A DNA stretch of 7,556 nucleotides, taken from Candidatus Latescibacterota bacterium (GTDB lineage Bacteria; Latescibacterota; UBA2968; GCA-2709665). The notes under the pieces were generated by a model. The model searched no databases. It saw nothing but the letters and a program-made list of their open reading frames with translations, and was not told the DNA's origin. The stretch lies in the NCBI GenBank assembly GCA_030746455.1, contig JASLMQ010000694.1, forward strand, positions 1 through 7,556. The letters are read 5' to 3'. Each line of letters opens with the position of its first letter. The stretch's first letter is position 1. The position numbers and the translations under genes are program-made. Shown here in pieces: positions 1-6,342 of the stretch.

Positions 1-1016
1 CATACTTCAATGGCGTCATCGACGAGGCTCGGATCTACAACCGATCCCTGTCCGAGGACGAGGTCCGCGCGCATTACGAAGACACCAGGCAGGCCTACGG
101 CTTCAGCATCGTTCCGGCCGTGTACTACTTCAGAGGCGACATCGTCACCGTGCTCGACGCCAGAGATTGGTACTACAGGTACGTACACCTCGACAGCGTG
201 GAGCCGGCGATCCAGGTCGGCGATCGGGTGTCCACTGGAGCGCCGATCGGCACCCTCGGAAAGAGGGGAACCAGCGGCGGCTGGGCCCACCTCCATTTCG
301 AGGTCAAGTCTGTCCAGCCGTCAGGCGAGTGGGGGACACAGGAGGCCTATGCCTTCATCCACGAGGCCTACCGCCGCCAGCGGGATCTGCCCTTGATGGC
401 CGTCGCGCAGCCCCGCCTGTTCGCCTGGACAGGGCGGCCCGTCCGTCTGGACGGGTCTCGTTCGTGGAGCGCGTCCGGAGAGATTGCTCGGTACGACTGG
501 ACCTTCACCGACGGATCCACCGCATCCGGGGTGGAAGCCGATCGCGTTTACGACCGACCGGGGACCTACAGCGAGATCCTCAGGGTTGCCGACAACGAGG
601 GCCGCATCGCCTACGACTTCGCGCGGGTCACCGTCCTGGACAGCGATGTGGAGGAGCACTGGCGGTCGCGCCTGCTCGACCCGCACGCGCCTATGGACGA
701 GCTGCTCGGCATGCTGCCCGTGCGACTCCATCCGGCCTACCATCCCACCCTCGGCCTGCGACCGGGAGATCCGGTCACGTTTCTCGTTCGCGCCTTCCAC
801 ACCACGGAGGGCAGCGAAACATGGGACTTCGGCGACGGGACAGCCCCCGTCACGGTGCGCTCGGACGGCAACGTGGACCGATATGCGCCCGACGGATATG
901 CGCGAACTGGCCACCGCTACGACACCCCGGGAGACTACCTCGTCCGCGTGGAGCGGACAGACGATCGGGGCGTCACCGGGATCGCCCACCTCCACGTGCC
1001 CGTCGGCGTCCGCTAG
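1..1016 (+). CDS. LamG / partial M23 peptidase / PKD-domain protein, 3' end (5' truncated by window edge)
   Basis: The reading frame is open from the window edge (first full codon at base 3) to TAG at 1014-1016, giving 337 visible residues. Residues about 1-25 (FNGVIDEARIYNRSLSEDEV) are the typical end of a LamG/concanavalin-like jelly-roll domain. Residues about 44-102 match the C-terminal half of an M23 (LytM-type) metallopeptidase: YRYVHL at 59-63, GDRVSTGAPIGTLG at 73-86, and HLHFEV at 96-101. Two PKD-like beta-sandwich domains follow: about 131-212 (YDWTFTDGS, then YDRPGTYSEILRVADNEG) and about 245-335 (WDFGDGT, then YDTPGDYLVRVERTDDRG). The first M23 metal-binding motif (HxxxD) is not seen in the visible part. 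The family signature suggests an extracytoplasmic, carbohydrate- or wall-binding protein, but its signal peptide would lie outside the window. An internal GTG at 120 is a possible start but would cut off the LamG tail, so I treat the gene as continuing leftward. It lies 50 bases before the next gene on the same strand, so co-transcription is likely. Confidence 0.8.
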   Translation, partial: YFNGVIDEARIYNRSLSEDEVRAHYEDTRQAYGFSIVPAVYYFRGDIVTVLDARDWYYRYVHLDSVEPAIQVGDRVSTGAPIGTLGKRGTSGGWAHLHFEVKSVQPSGEWGTQEAYAFIHEAYRRQRDLPLMAVAQPRLFAWTGRPVRLDGSRSWSASGEIARYDWTFTDGSTASGVEADRVYDRPGTYSEILRVADNEGRIAYDFARVTVLDSDVEEHWRSRLLDPHAPMDELLGMLPVRLHPAYHPTLGLRPGDPVTFLVRAFHTTEGSETWDFGDGTAPVTVRSDGNVDRYAPDGYARTGHRYDTPGDYLVRVERTDDRGVTGIAHLHVPVGVR

Positions 1017-1051
1017 ATCGGTCACCATCACACCAAAATAGCGATATCGCA

Positions 1052-1058
1052 GGGGAGG
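1052..1058 (+). promoter_or_regulatory. Ribosome binding site for the ceramidase-like ORF
   Basis: GGGGAGG lies 8 bases before the ATG at 1067. It fixes the start of the ceramidase-like ORF: the frame is open much further upstream (from 167), but that part is only a shadow of the preceding gene. Confidence 0.75.
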
Positions 1059-1066
1059 ACACCTCG

Positions 1067-1441
1067 ATGAGGGCAGGTGCGGCATCTCTCTGCATCACGC
1101 CCGACCGTCCCGTGTGGATGGCAGGATTCAGCTCCCGCACCCAGCAGTCCGAGGGCAAGTACCAGGACCTGTTCGTCAAGGTCCTTGCCGGCGAGATGTG
1201 CGTGGACTACGCCCTGCGCCTCAAGCACGAGCTGGGAGATGCGACCTGGGTCAGCGGCTGCTGCGACGACGTCTCTGCCTACATCCCTTCCGCTCGCATG
1301 ATTCCGGAGAGTGGCTATGAGGTCGAGCGCTGGATGGCCGTAGGCGATCTCCCTACCCCGTTCAGGCCCAAGATCGAAGACATAATCGTTGGAAAGGCTC
1401 ACGAGCTGCTGCAGCGTGGAGGAAACGGCCTTGGCGGCTGA
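1067..1441 (+). CDS. Neutral/alkaline ceramidase-like protein with large internal in-frame deletion
   Basis: This 124-residue ORF starts at ATG 1067 behind a strong ribosome binding site. Residues 1-40 (AGAASLCITPDRPVWMAGFS and following, then YQDLFVKVLA) resemble the N-terminus of bacterial neutral/alkaline non-lysosomal ceramidase-like proteins. From about residue 42 the sequence (GEMCVDYALRLKHELG, WVSGCCDDVSAYIPSARM, ESGYEVERWM, PKIEDIIVGKAHELL) resembles the C-terminal end of the catalytic domain in the same proteins, where GGE-VDYALRLK and YIPS...GGYE are usual. Full-length members have roughly 430-480 residues, so some 300 residues are missing, including the zinc-binding histidines (HTHxGP type) and the catalytic region. 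Only two histidines (54 and 112) remain, so hydrolase activity is very unlikely. The frame is intact across the junction (bases about 1178-1195). It lies between the PKD protein and the membrane protein in an apparent operon and overlaps the latter by 11 bases. It could be a decaying gene, a small folded remnant, or a collapse made during assembly. The family call rests on recalled motifs. Confidence 0.65.
   Translation: MRAGAASLCITPDRPVWMAGFSSRTQQSEGKYQDLFVKVLAGEMCVDYALRLKHELGDATWVSGCCDDVSAYIPSARMIPESGYEVERWMAVGDLPTPFRPKIEDIIVGKAHELLQRGGNGLGG
1418..1422 (+). promoter_or_regulatory. Ribosome binding site selecting the TTG start of the membrane protein
   Basis: GGAGG ends 8 bases before TTG 1431 and lies inside the end of the ceramidase-like ORF. 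It favours TTG 1431 over the in-frame TTG 1389 and GTG 1416, which have no comparable upstream sequence. Confidence 0.55.
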
Positions 1442-3434
1442 GAGTCCTGATCGACGGGCGGCGCAAGCACAGGTTGCGGATCAAGCCGGCCCAGATCGAA
1501 TTGCCATACGACGACCCGCGCTGGTGCTCGCGGTTTTCACGCTCGTCTTCATCTGCGTGGCGGCCACATTCCTGCAGTTCAAGACCCGCTCGGGCGCGAT
1601 GTCGATGTCGAACCTGCCGCTCGTCGCCCTGCTCCCGTTTGTATTCTGGCTCCTTGCCAACGTACCCCTGAAGCGGTTCTGTCCGCGTCTGTCGTTGTCT
1701 ACCGCCGAACTGCGAGTCCTGCTGTGCATACTCTGGGTCGGTGGCTCTCTGGCCGGCTACAACTGGGCGACCCAGTGGGTCGGTGTGGTCACTGCGCCTC
1801 ACTACTACGCCTCCCCGGAGAACAGGTGGTCCGAACTGATCTTCGGGTATCTGCCCTGGTGGATGTACCCGACTCCGTATCCCAGCGTGATAGACGGCTT
1901 CTATCTGGGTCTGGAGAGTGGGTGTTCATGGCCATGGCAGGAATGGATCGCCCCCCTCTTCTGGGCCGGTTCAGCTGCCCTGGCAATGGCCTGCATCGGA
2001 CTTGGGATCAGCGCGGTCCTCCACAGGCAGTGGGCGGAACACGAACGCCTGACCTTCCCGCTGGCCCAGGTGGCCCTGGACCTCACGGACGGCTTCGACC
2101 GGCGCCCTGGGTGGCCGCCCTTCGTGAAGAACGGCCTGTTCTGGGCAGGGTTTACGGTCGCCGCGATTCCCCTGCTCTGGAACATCATCGAGTACTGGGT
2201 GCCGGGTTTCCCCAGGATCGCCATCTTCGATTCCTACTTCAACGCCCACGCCCTCAGGAGCTTTCCCTTCTCACGCCATCTGTGGCCGTTCTCCTACCGC
2301 CTGCTACCCACCGTGCTTGGGTTCCTGTTCCTGTGCGATCTCAACATCCTGTTCAGCCTCTGGTCCATCTTCGTGGCCGGTCAGGTTGCCCTCTACGGTA
2401 TGCATCGAGTCGGCTTCTCCGTCGGGCTCAGCGGGCAGGAGGCCAAGCCGCGTGAGATCCTGGGGCTCTTCACCCACGGCGCGACCATGGCCCTCGTCGT
2501 CTGGGCGATCTGGACGGCCAGAGGTCATCTGGGACGCGTGATCCGACAGGCGGTCCGAGCACGAAGGGAAGACCGTTCGGAGACCGTGTTCTTGTCGTCC
2601 CGACTAGCCCTGGCCAGTATCGCACTTGGGTCCCTGTACATGGTCTTCTGGCTCAGCCGTGCGGGCTACAGCCTCTCCCTGGCCGCGGTCTGGCTGCTGC
2701 TCTTCTGGGCGAGCATCCTTGCCGTGATGAAGTACCTCGCAGCGAGCGGTTTCGCCTACATGTTCCCAAACTGGGGAACGTCTATCCCCCAGATCTGGCT
2801 GGGGACTGCCGGGATCTCGGAACCCAACCTGGTCGCGATGCGGGTCGTCAACTGGAGGCTGCTGCCCGGGTGGCGGCTGCCTCCCGTGCTCCCCCACGTG
2901 CAGCGCTTTCTGGAGAAGGGGAGGCACAACACCCGCCTCGTTCTCGGTTGCGTCATCCTGGGCATGCTGTCCGCGGTGATCTACACCATCTGGCTGTGCT
3001 ACCAGGAGGGAGGGACGAGTTTCCGGGTCTGGCCGCTCGTGGGGGCGCCCCTGGGCATGTACAATGGGATCGCTTCGGTCGTGGCAGAAACGGATCGCAC
3101 GGTGGCCGATCCCGCCAAGATCGGGGTCTGGATGCTCGGGGGAGGGATCGCGATGCTGGTTACGCTCCTTCAGACCCGTCTGACCTGGTGGCCGATCCAT
3201 CCCCTGGGGTTCATGCTCATGACAACCGGCCCGGTCTGGCGCTACGTGCTGGACATCTTTCTGGTCTGGCTGGCCAAACTGCTCGTCCTCCGGTTCGGCG
3301 GCATCGCCCTGTACCGGCGGGCGCGTCCCTTCTGCTACGGCCTCATTATCGGCTACGTCTTCGCCGTGGGCTGTTCCTTCTTTGTCGACTACATCTGGTT
3401 CCCCGAGGGCGGCCACTATATCCACGGGTACTAA
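1431..3434 (+). CDS. Polytopic membrane protein, DUF6785/DUF6784 type (possible transporter)
   Basis: The protein has 667 residues from TTG 1431, and its first 11 bases overlap the preceding gene, which suggests translational coupling. A polar N-terminus of about 28 residues is followed by some 12-14 hydrophobic segments, near residues 29-50, 61-80, 94-112, 173-197, 236-256, 286-318, 347-365, 390-409, 413-434, 502-522, 563-582, 606-622 and 634-652. Conserved-looking elements are WAEHERLTFPLAQ (201-213), SGFAYMFPNWG (439-449), and WWPIHPLGF (586-594) near the C-terminus. I recall this combination from the DUF6785 (N-terminal) and DUF6784 (C-terminal) families, which are common in Planctomycetota-like and Armatimonadota-like genomes and resemble oligopeptide-transporter-type membrane proteins. 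The substrate is unknown. The neighbouring lyase and reductase suggest uptake of a glycan breakdown product, which is inference. The length is normal for the family, the frame is intact, and no signal peptide separate from the first membrane helix is seen. Confidence 0.75.
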   Translation: MAAESPDRRAAQAQVADQAGPDRIAIRRPALVLAVFTLVFICVAATFLQFKTRSGAMSMSNLPLVALLPFVFWLLANVPLKRFCPRLSLSTAELRVLLCILWVGGSLAGYNWATQWVGVVTAPHYYASPENRWSELIFGYLPWWMYPTPYPSVIDGFYLGLESGCSWPWQEWIAPLFWAGSAALAMACIGLGISAVLHRQWAEHERLTFPLAQVALDLTDGFDRRPGWPPFVKNGLFWAGFTVAAIPLLWNIIEYWVPGFPRIAIFDSYFNAHALRSFPFSRHLWPFSYRLLPTVLGFLFLCDLNILFSLWSIFVAGQVALYGMHRVGFSVGLSGQEAKPREILGLFTHGATMALVVWAIWTARGHLGRVIRQAVRARREDRSETVFLSSRLALASIALGSLYMVFWLSRAGYSLSLAAVWLLLFWASILAVMKYLAASGFAYMFPNWGTSIPQIWLGTAGISEPNLVAMRVVNWRLLPGWRLPPVLPHVQRFLEKGRHNTRLVLGCVILGMLSAVIYTIWLCYQEGGTSFRVWPLVGAPLGMYNGIASVVAETDRTVADPAKIGVWMLGGGIAMLVTLLQTRLTWWPIHPLGFMLMTTGPVWRYVLDIFLVWLAKLLVLRFGGIALYRRARPFCYGLIIGYVFAVGCSFFVDYIWFPEGGHYIHGY

Positions 3435-3443
3435 GGAGAACAA

Positions 3444-3503
3444 ATGAGGGGCACGCGGCCGCGTGCCCCTGCATCCATCGGATTCGACTCCTTGCTCTAT
3501 TAG
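3444..3503 (+). other. 19-codon ORF with good ribosome binding site; possible remnant of a downstream operon gene
   Basis: AAGGAG at 3433-3438 overlaps the stop of the membrane-protein gene and lies 5 bases before ATG 3444. The ORF reads MRGTRPRAPASIGFDSLLY and ends at TAG 3501-3503, overlapping the stop codon of the opposing heparinase-like gene. The palindrome at 3447-3470 forms codons 2-9, so an mRNA hairpin would block translation just after initiation. I recognise no family. It may be a decayed start of a former fourth operon gene or chance. Confidence 0.2.
3447..3470. terminator. Perfect 24-base palindrome between converging genes; likely bidirectional hairpin
   Basis: Bases 3447-3458 (AGGGGCACGCGG) are the exact reverse complement of 3459-3470. 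As RNA this gives a 10-bp GC-rich stem closed by a GGCC loop, identical when read from either strand. It lies 13 bases after the membrane-protein stop and 30 bases beyond the stop of the opposing heparinase-like gene, where a shared terminator is expected. There is no T-run on either side, so it is not a classical intrinsic terminator. It could instead act as an RNA-end stabiliser, a Rho-linked terminator or a protein-binding site. Confidence 0.55.
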
Positions 3504-6175
3504 ATCCCACCGCACCTTGGTATCCGATAGGTTACCTCTCCTTCGAACGCATCATTTGGAAACGCCTCAAACCGCCCGCTGCGCCCATCTTCTGCGAGCG
3601 TGAATCGGGGATCGTGCTTCAGTACCGCGACGCAGCCCTCGTCCTCCTGCTCGATTCGCTCGGCAGGAACCGCATAGACCTGTCCGCTCGGGAATGAGAG
3701 GTGGACCCGATCGGCGTGGTCCAGCCGCGCCCCGTCCGAGAGGTGTAGCCTCCTCCCATCCACTTTCCGTATCGTACCCTCGTCTGCCTCCTCGAGATCG
3801 ATGCACACATCCCCGAAATCCAGTCTCGTGCCGTCGACCAGATACGCGGCCAGGACCTTCCCGGTCTTGAGCCGCAGGAACCCGTAGCATCCATCCGACA
3901 CGTACGTGTCGTTCCCACCCCCGAAGAGATGCACATCCGTGAAGCCCCGGGTCTCGACGATCAGGGCCGAGCCATCCCGCCTGACCGCATCGACGAACGA
4001 CCCGCCACGATACGGCTCGTGCACGGCCAGGAACCGGCTTGCGAGGTCCTCCCCCTGTCGTCTGCAGATTACCAGCGGCATCCAGTATCGCAGAAGCTCG
4101 TGGTTCCGGTCTCCGGCCTGCCGGATCGAGGGAATCTCGCCCGTCAGGACCTCGATGCCATCCGTGGTGGGCATGTGGATTCGGACTCCGGTTCCATCGT
4201 CGGGATCCTGGAGGAAGGTGGCCGACCAACCCTCGCTCGGCCGCGTCGCGCGTACGTTGCGGATGAGTCCGAGGGCATTCTTCACATTGTCCGGGTGACG
4301 CAGCCCGGGCCCTCCCGTGAAGCCGCTCTCCGAATCCCACATTCTGAACGTCTCCGCCGAAGCAAACGGATTCTCGTCGACATCCATCAGGTCCAGATGG
4401 GAGGCCAGCACCCCATCTCGATCGGCGTCCCCGTGAAGCAGCCAGTCGTGCTGAGATCCGCCACGGACGTCGAACAGGTCCACCACATAGGCGTCCGTCT
4501 CGGATACCTTCACCAGCACCAGGGATCGGCGGTATTCGCTCAGGTGCGCATATGCCATCGGCGCTCGCACGCTCACGAACTGGACCGTGTCGTGATCGTC
4601 GCCAAAGGCGATCAGCTGTCCTCCCGCGGGCGAGTACCCGTCGAACTGACCCGTCTCGTCCACCATCACCAGGTTGTGTGCGAACGTGGAGGTCGCGTAG
4701 GCCCGCATATTGTTCTGCGAATACCCGATGTCGGACGCGATCTCCTTCCCGTTGGCAAAGAGCTGAAGACCCAGCCGGTCGCTGTGGCTGTGGGAAAAGG
4801 TGCCGCTCGACATGAACTGAAGTCGCGACTGCACCTGATCGTCCCCAGCTCCCGCGCCCAGCACGGCGTGTCCGCAGGCCCAGAGCAATCCGGGCGCCGA
4901 TGCATCCGGTGGGGTGTCGTCGAAATACGGCTTCTTGGATTCATCCGCCTCGAAGACCGATGCGCCGACGCTGTCGTACACGCTCGCAAGGTGCCCGCTG
5001 GGCGTCATCATCACCCTCAACGCATCTCTGTGGTACTCGATGTCCGTCATCTCGTCGGGCGAGAAGTCCTCGTAGCGCACGCCGTCCTCGATCCCGATGA
5101 ATCCCTCGGGATCCGAGTAGCCCTGCGCGCACGCCAGCGCATCACAGATGAACTTGAGCACCGCCGAGCTGTAGAGCGGCGCCCCCTCGCACCACATCCC
5201 GTCGGGGAAGAACACGTGTTGCATCATCAACTGGAGTCGGATCACGCCGCCATGAACGAACTCCGGCTCGCCGATCACGCGGCCGCACACGATCTCCCAC
5301 TTCGCCTGCATCGGGTCGTAGTTACCCAGGTAGCGAGGATAGGTCCTCAGGTAGTTCACCGTGTCACGGAAGTAGTCCTCGATCGTCGACCGCGTCTCAT
5401 CGTCCAGCGCTCCGGCAACCTGGTCGTAGGCCAGCATCAGCGTCAGCGGCACCTCGTCGTACGGGAACCGGTTCCATAGCCCCGATCGAGTCGACGGCTT
5501 GGGGTACGGCGGCTCGTACCCGCTCAGGGATTCGGGTCCGCAGATCTCGGGTACCGGCTGCACGCCACTGGCCGGACGCGGCAGGATCTCCGTCTCGTAG
5601 ATCACGGGGCTGGCCAGCTTCCCCGGCCCGTGGATCGGGATGTCGGGATAGACCTCGGCGAATCGCCTGATGATCCCGCCGGCCTTCTGGGCGTAGGCCT
5701 CCTCGTCCGTCTCCCCGTAGAGATGGGCCAGAAGCGATGCCTGATGCCGCAGCCAGAATCGCCGGATGTTGAGCATCTGCGATTCCATGTAGTACTGCCG
5801 GCCGTCCCTTCCCTGATGGTAGGGATAGCGCTGTAGGTTGCCTGCGGGAGACATCACCTCGGTCTCGCGATTCATCGGATGCGCGTCACTGGGGTACACG
5901 TGCCCGCAGAACTGACACCGGGTCCGATCCGGATCCTCCGGTGACCAGGACATGTGATAGCTCCTGTGCCGGTCCTCCAGGGTGCAGTGAGGACATCCCA
6001 CCGTCAGGAAGCAGGCCTTGGGCAGGTTCCACCCGTCCAGGATCGCGTCCGGTATGCCCATCACGACCTCGGCCTCACGCCGCGCCTCGTCGATATCGAG
6101 CTCCCAGACCTCCTTGGCCTGTAGAGAGGTATCGAACTCCATCGTGAAGACCGGATGTTTGACCTCAGCATTCAT
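3500..6175 (-). CDS. Heparinase II/III-like polysaccharide lyase with N-terminal zinc ribbon
   Basis: The protein has 891 residues, from ATG (complement of 6173-6175) to TAA (complement of 3500-3502). Residues about 50-100 hold a probable zinc ribbon, CPHC at 61-64 and CQFCGH at 87-92. Residues about 130-410 look like the helical toroid domain of heparinase-type lyases, with NYDPMQAKWE (285-294) and DGMWCEGAPLY (325-335). Residues about 450-600 form the heparinase II/III-like beta-sandwich core: SSGTFSHSHSDRLGLQLF (456-473), DIGY (482-485) and TFAHNLVMVDE (497-507). HSHSD and AHN match the usual metal-site and active-site region. Family members cleave uronate-containing glycans by beta-elimination; the substrate here cannot be told. 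The last 200 residues or so are beta-rich, as in other long members. No signal peptide is seen, which suggests a cytoplasmic enzyme. The frame is open upstream to 6817, but that part runs through the repeat spacer and the aldo/keto reductase gene. GGGAG (complement of 6187-6191), 11 bases before the ATG, supports the start chosen. Confidence 0.85.
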   Translation of the reverse strand: MNAEVKHPVFTMEFDTSLQAKEVWELDIDEARREAEVVMGIPDAILDGWNLPKACFLTVGCPHCTLEDRHRSYHMSWSPEDPDRTRCQFCGHVYPSDAHPMNRETEVMSPAGNLQRYPYHQGRDGRQYYMESQMLNIRRFWLRHQASLLAHLYGETDEEAYAQKAGGIIRRFAEVYPDIPIHGPGKLASPVIYETEILPRPASGVQPVPEICGPESLSGYEPPYPKPSTRSGLWNRFPYDEVPLTLMLAYDQVAGALDDETRSTIEDYFRDTVNYLRTYPRYLGNYDPMQAKWEIVCGRVIGEPEFVHGGVIRLQLMMQHVFFPDGMWCEGAPLYSSAVLKFICDALACAQGYSDPEGFIGIEDGVRYEDFSPDEMTDIEYHRDALRVMMTPSGHLASVYDSVGASVFEADESKKPYFDDTPPDASAPGLLWACGHAVLGAGAGDDQVQSRLQFMSSGTFSHSHSDRLGLQLFANGKEIASDIGYSQNNMRAYATSTFAHNLVMVDETGQFDGYSPAGGQLIAFGDDHDTVQFVSVRAPMAYAHLSEYRRSLVLVKVSETDAYVVDLFDVRGGSQHDWLLHGDADRDGVLASHLDLMDVDENPFASAETFRMWDSESGFTGGPGLRHPDNVKNALGLIRNVRATRPSEGWSATFLQDPDDGTGVRIHMPTTDGIEVLTGEIPSIRQAGDRNHELLRYWMPLVICRRQGEDLASRFLAVHEPYRGGSFVDAVRRDGSALIVETRGFTDVHLFGGGNDTYVSDGCYGFLRLKTGKVLAAYLVDGTRLDFGDVCIDLEEADEGTIRKVDGRRLHLSDGARLDHADRVHLSFPSGQVYAVPAERIEQEDEGCVAVLKHDPRFTLAEDGRSGRFEAFPNDAFEGEVTYRIPRCGGI

Positions 6176-6342
6176 GTCTTTTGGCTCTCCCTCGTCCCAA
6201 AGCGTTTGTCCGCGCGCGCTTCTTGGTCGTCCGTCTTCCACAAAACTGACCACGGACCACAGACGACGTAGAACGGCCCCTCGCGTCGTTCCCTTGGTCT
6301 CGGTCCATCGTCCATCGTCCGTCGTCGGTCGTCCGGAGTCCC
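6176..6342. repeat. Spacer with two inverted arrays of a degenerate 7-base repeat
   Basis: This 167-base spacer lies between the aldo/keto reductase stop and the heparinase-like start. On the plus strand 6303-6337 reads as five 7-base units in phase: GTCCATC, GTCCATC, GTCCGTC, GTCGGTC, GTCCGGA. A second array at 6248-6268 reads GACCACG, GACCACA, GACGACG, which is the same kind of unit in the opposite orientation. About 34 bases separate them. The two arrays are partly complementary and could form an imperfect stem. I recall similar 7-base-period intergenic repeats scattered through genomes of several uncultured bacteria, where they yield spurious ORFs rich in SSVV or TTDDGRW. No convincing promoter is visible; the ribosome binding site of the heparinase-like gene lies at 6187-6191. 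Confidence 0.6.

Noticed and set aside
1041..1050. Ten-base palindrome GCGATATCGC before the ceramidase-like start
   Set aside because: Short enough to occur by chance and without a partner site; not enough for an operator call.
167..1066. Upstream extension of the ceramidase-like ORF to 167
   Set aside because: This stretch is the out-of-frame shadow of the PKD gene. ATG 1067 has a strong ribosome binding site and the family's N-terminal motif starts right there.
3929..5479. Long plus-strand open frame (516 codons) opposite the heparinase-like gene
   Set aside because: It lies fully antisense to a gene with clear domain motifs. The translation is rich in R, H and V without domain features, as expected for a GC-rich shadow frame.
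6248..6337. CRISPR array
   Set aside because: The repeat unit is 7 bases with no spacers of regular length and the units are degenerate, unlike 23-47-base CRISPR repeats.
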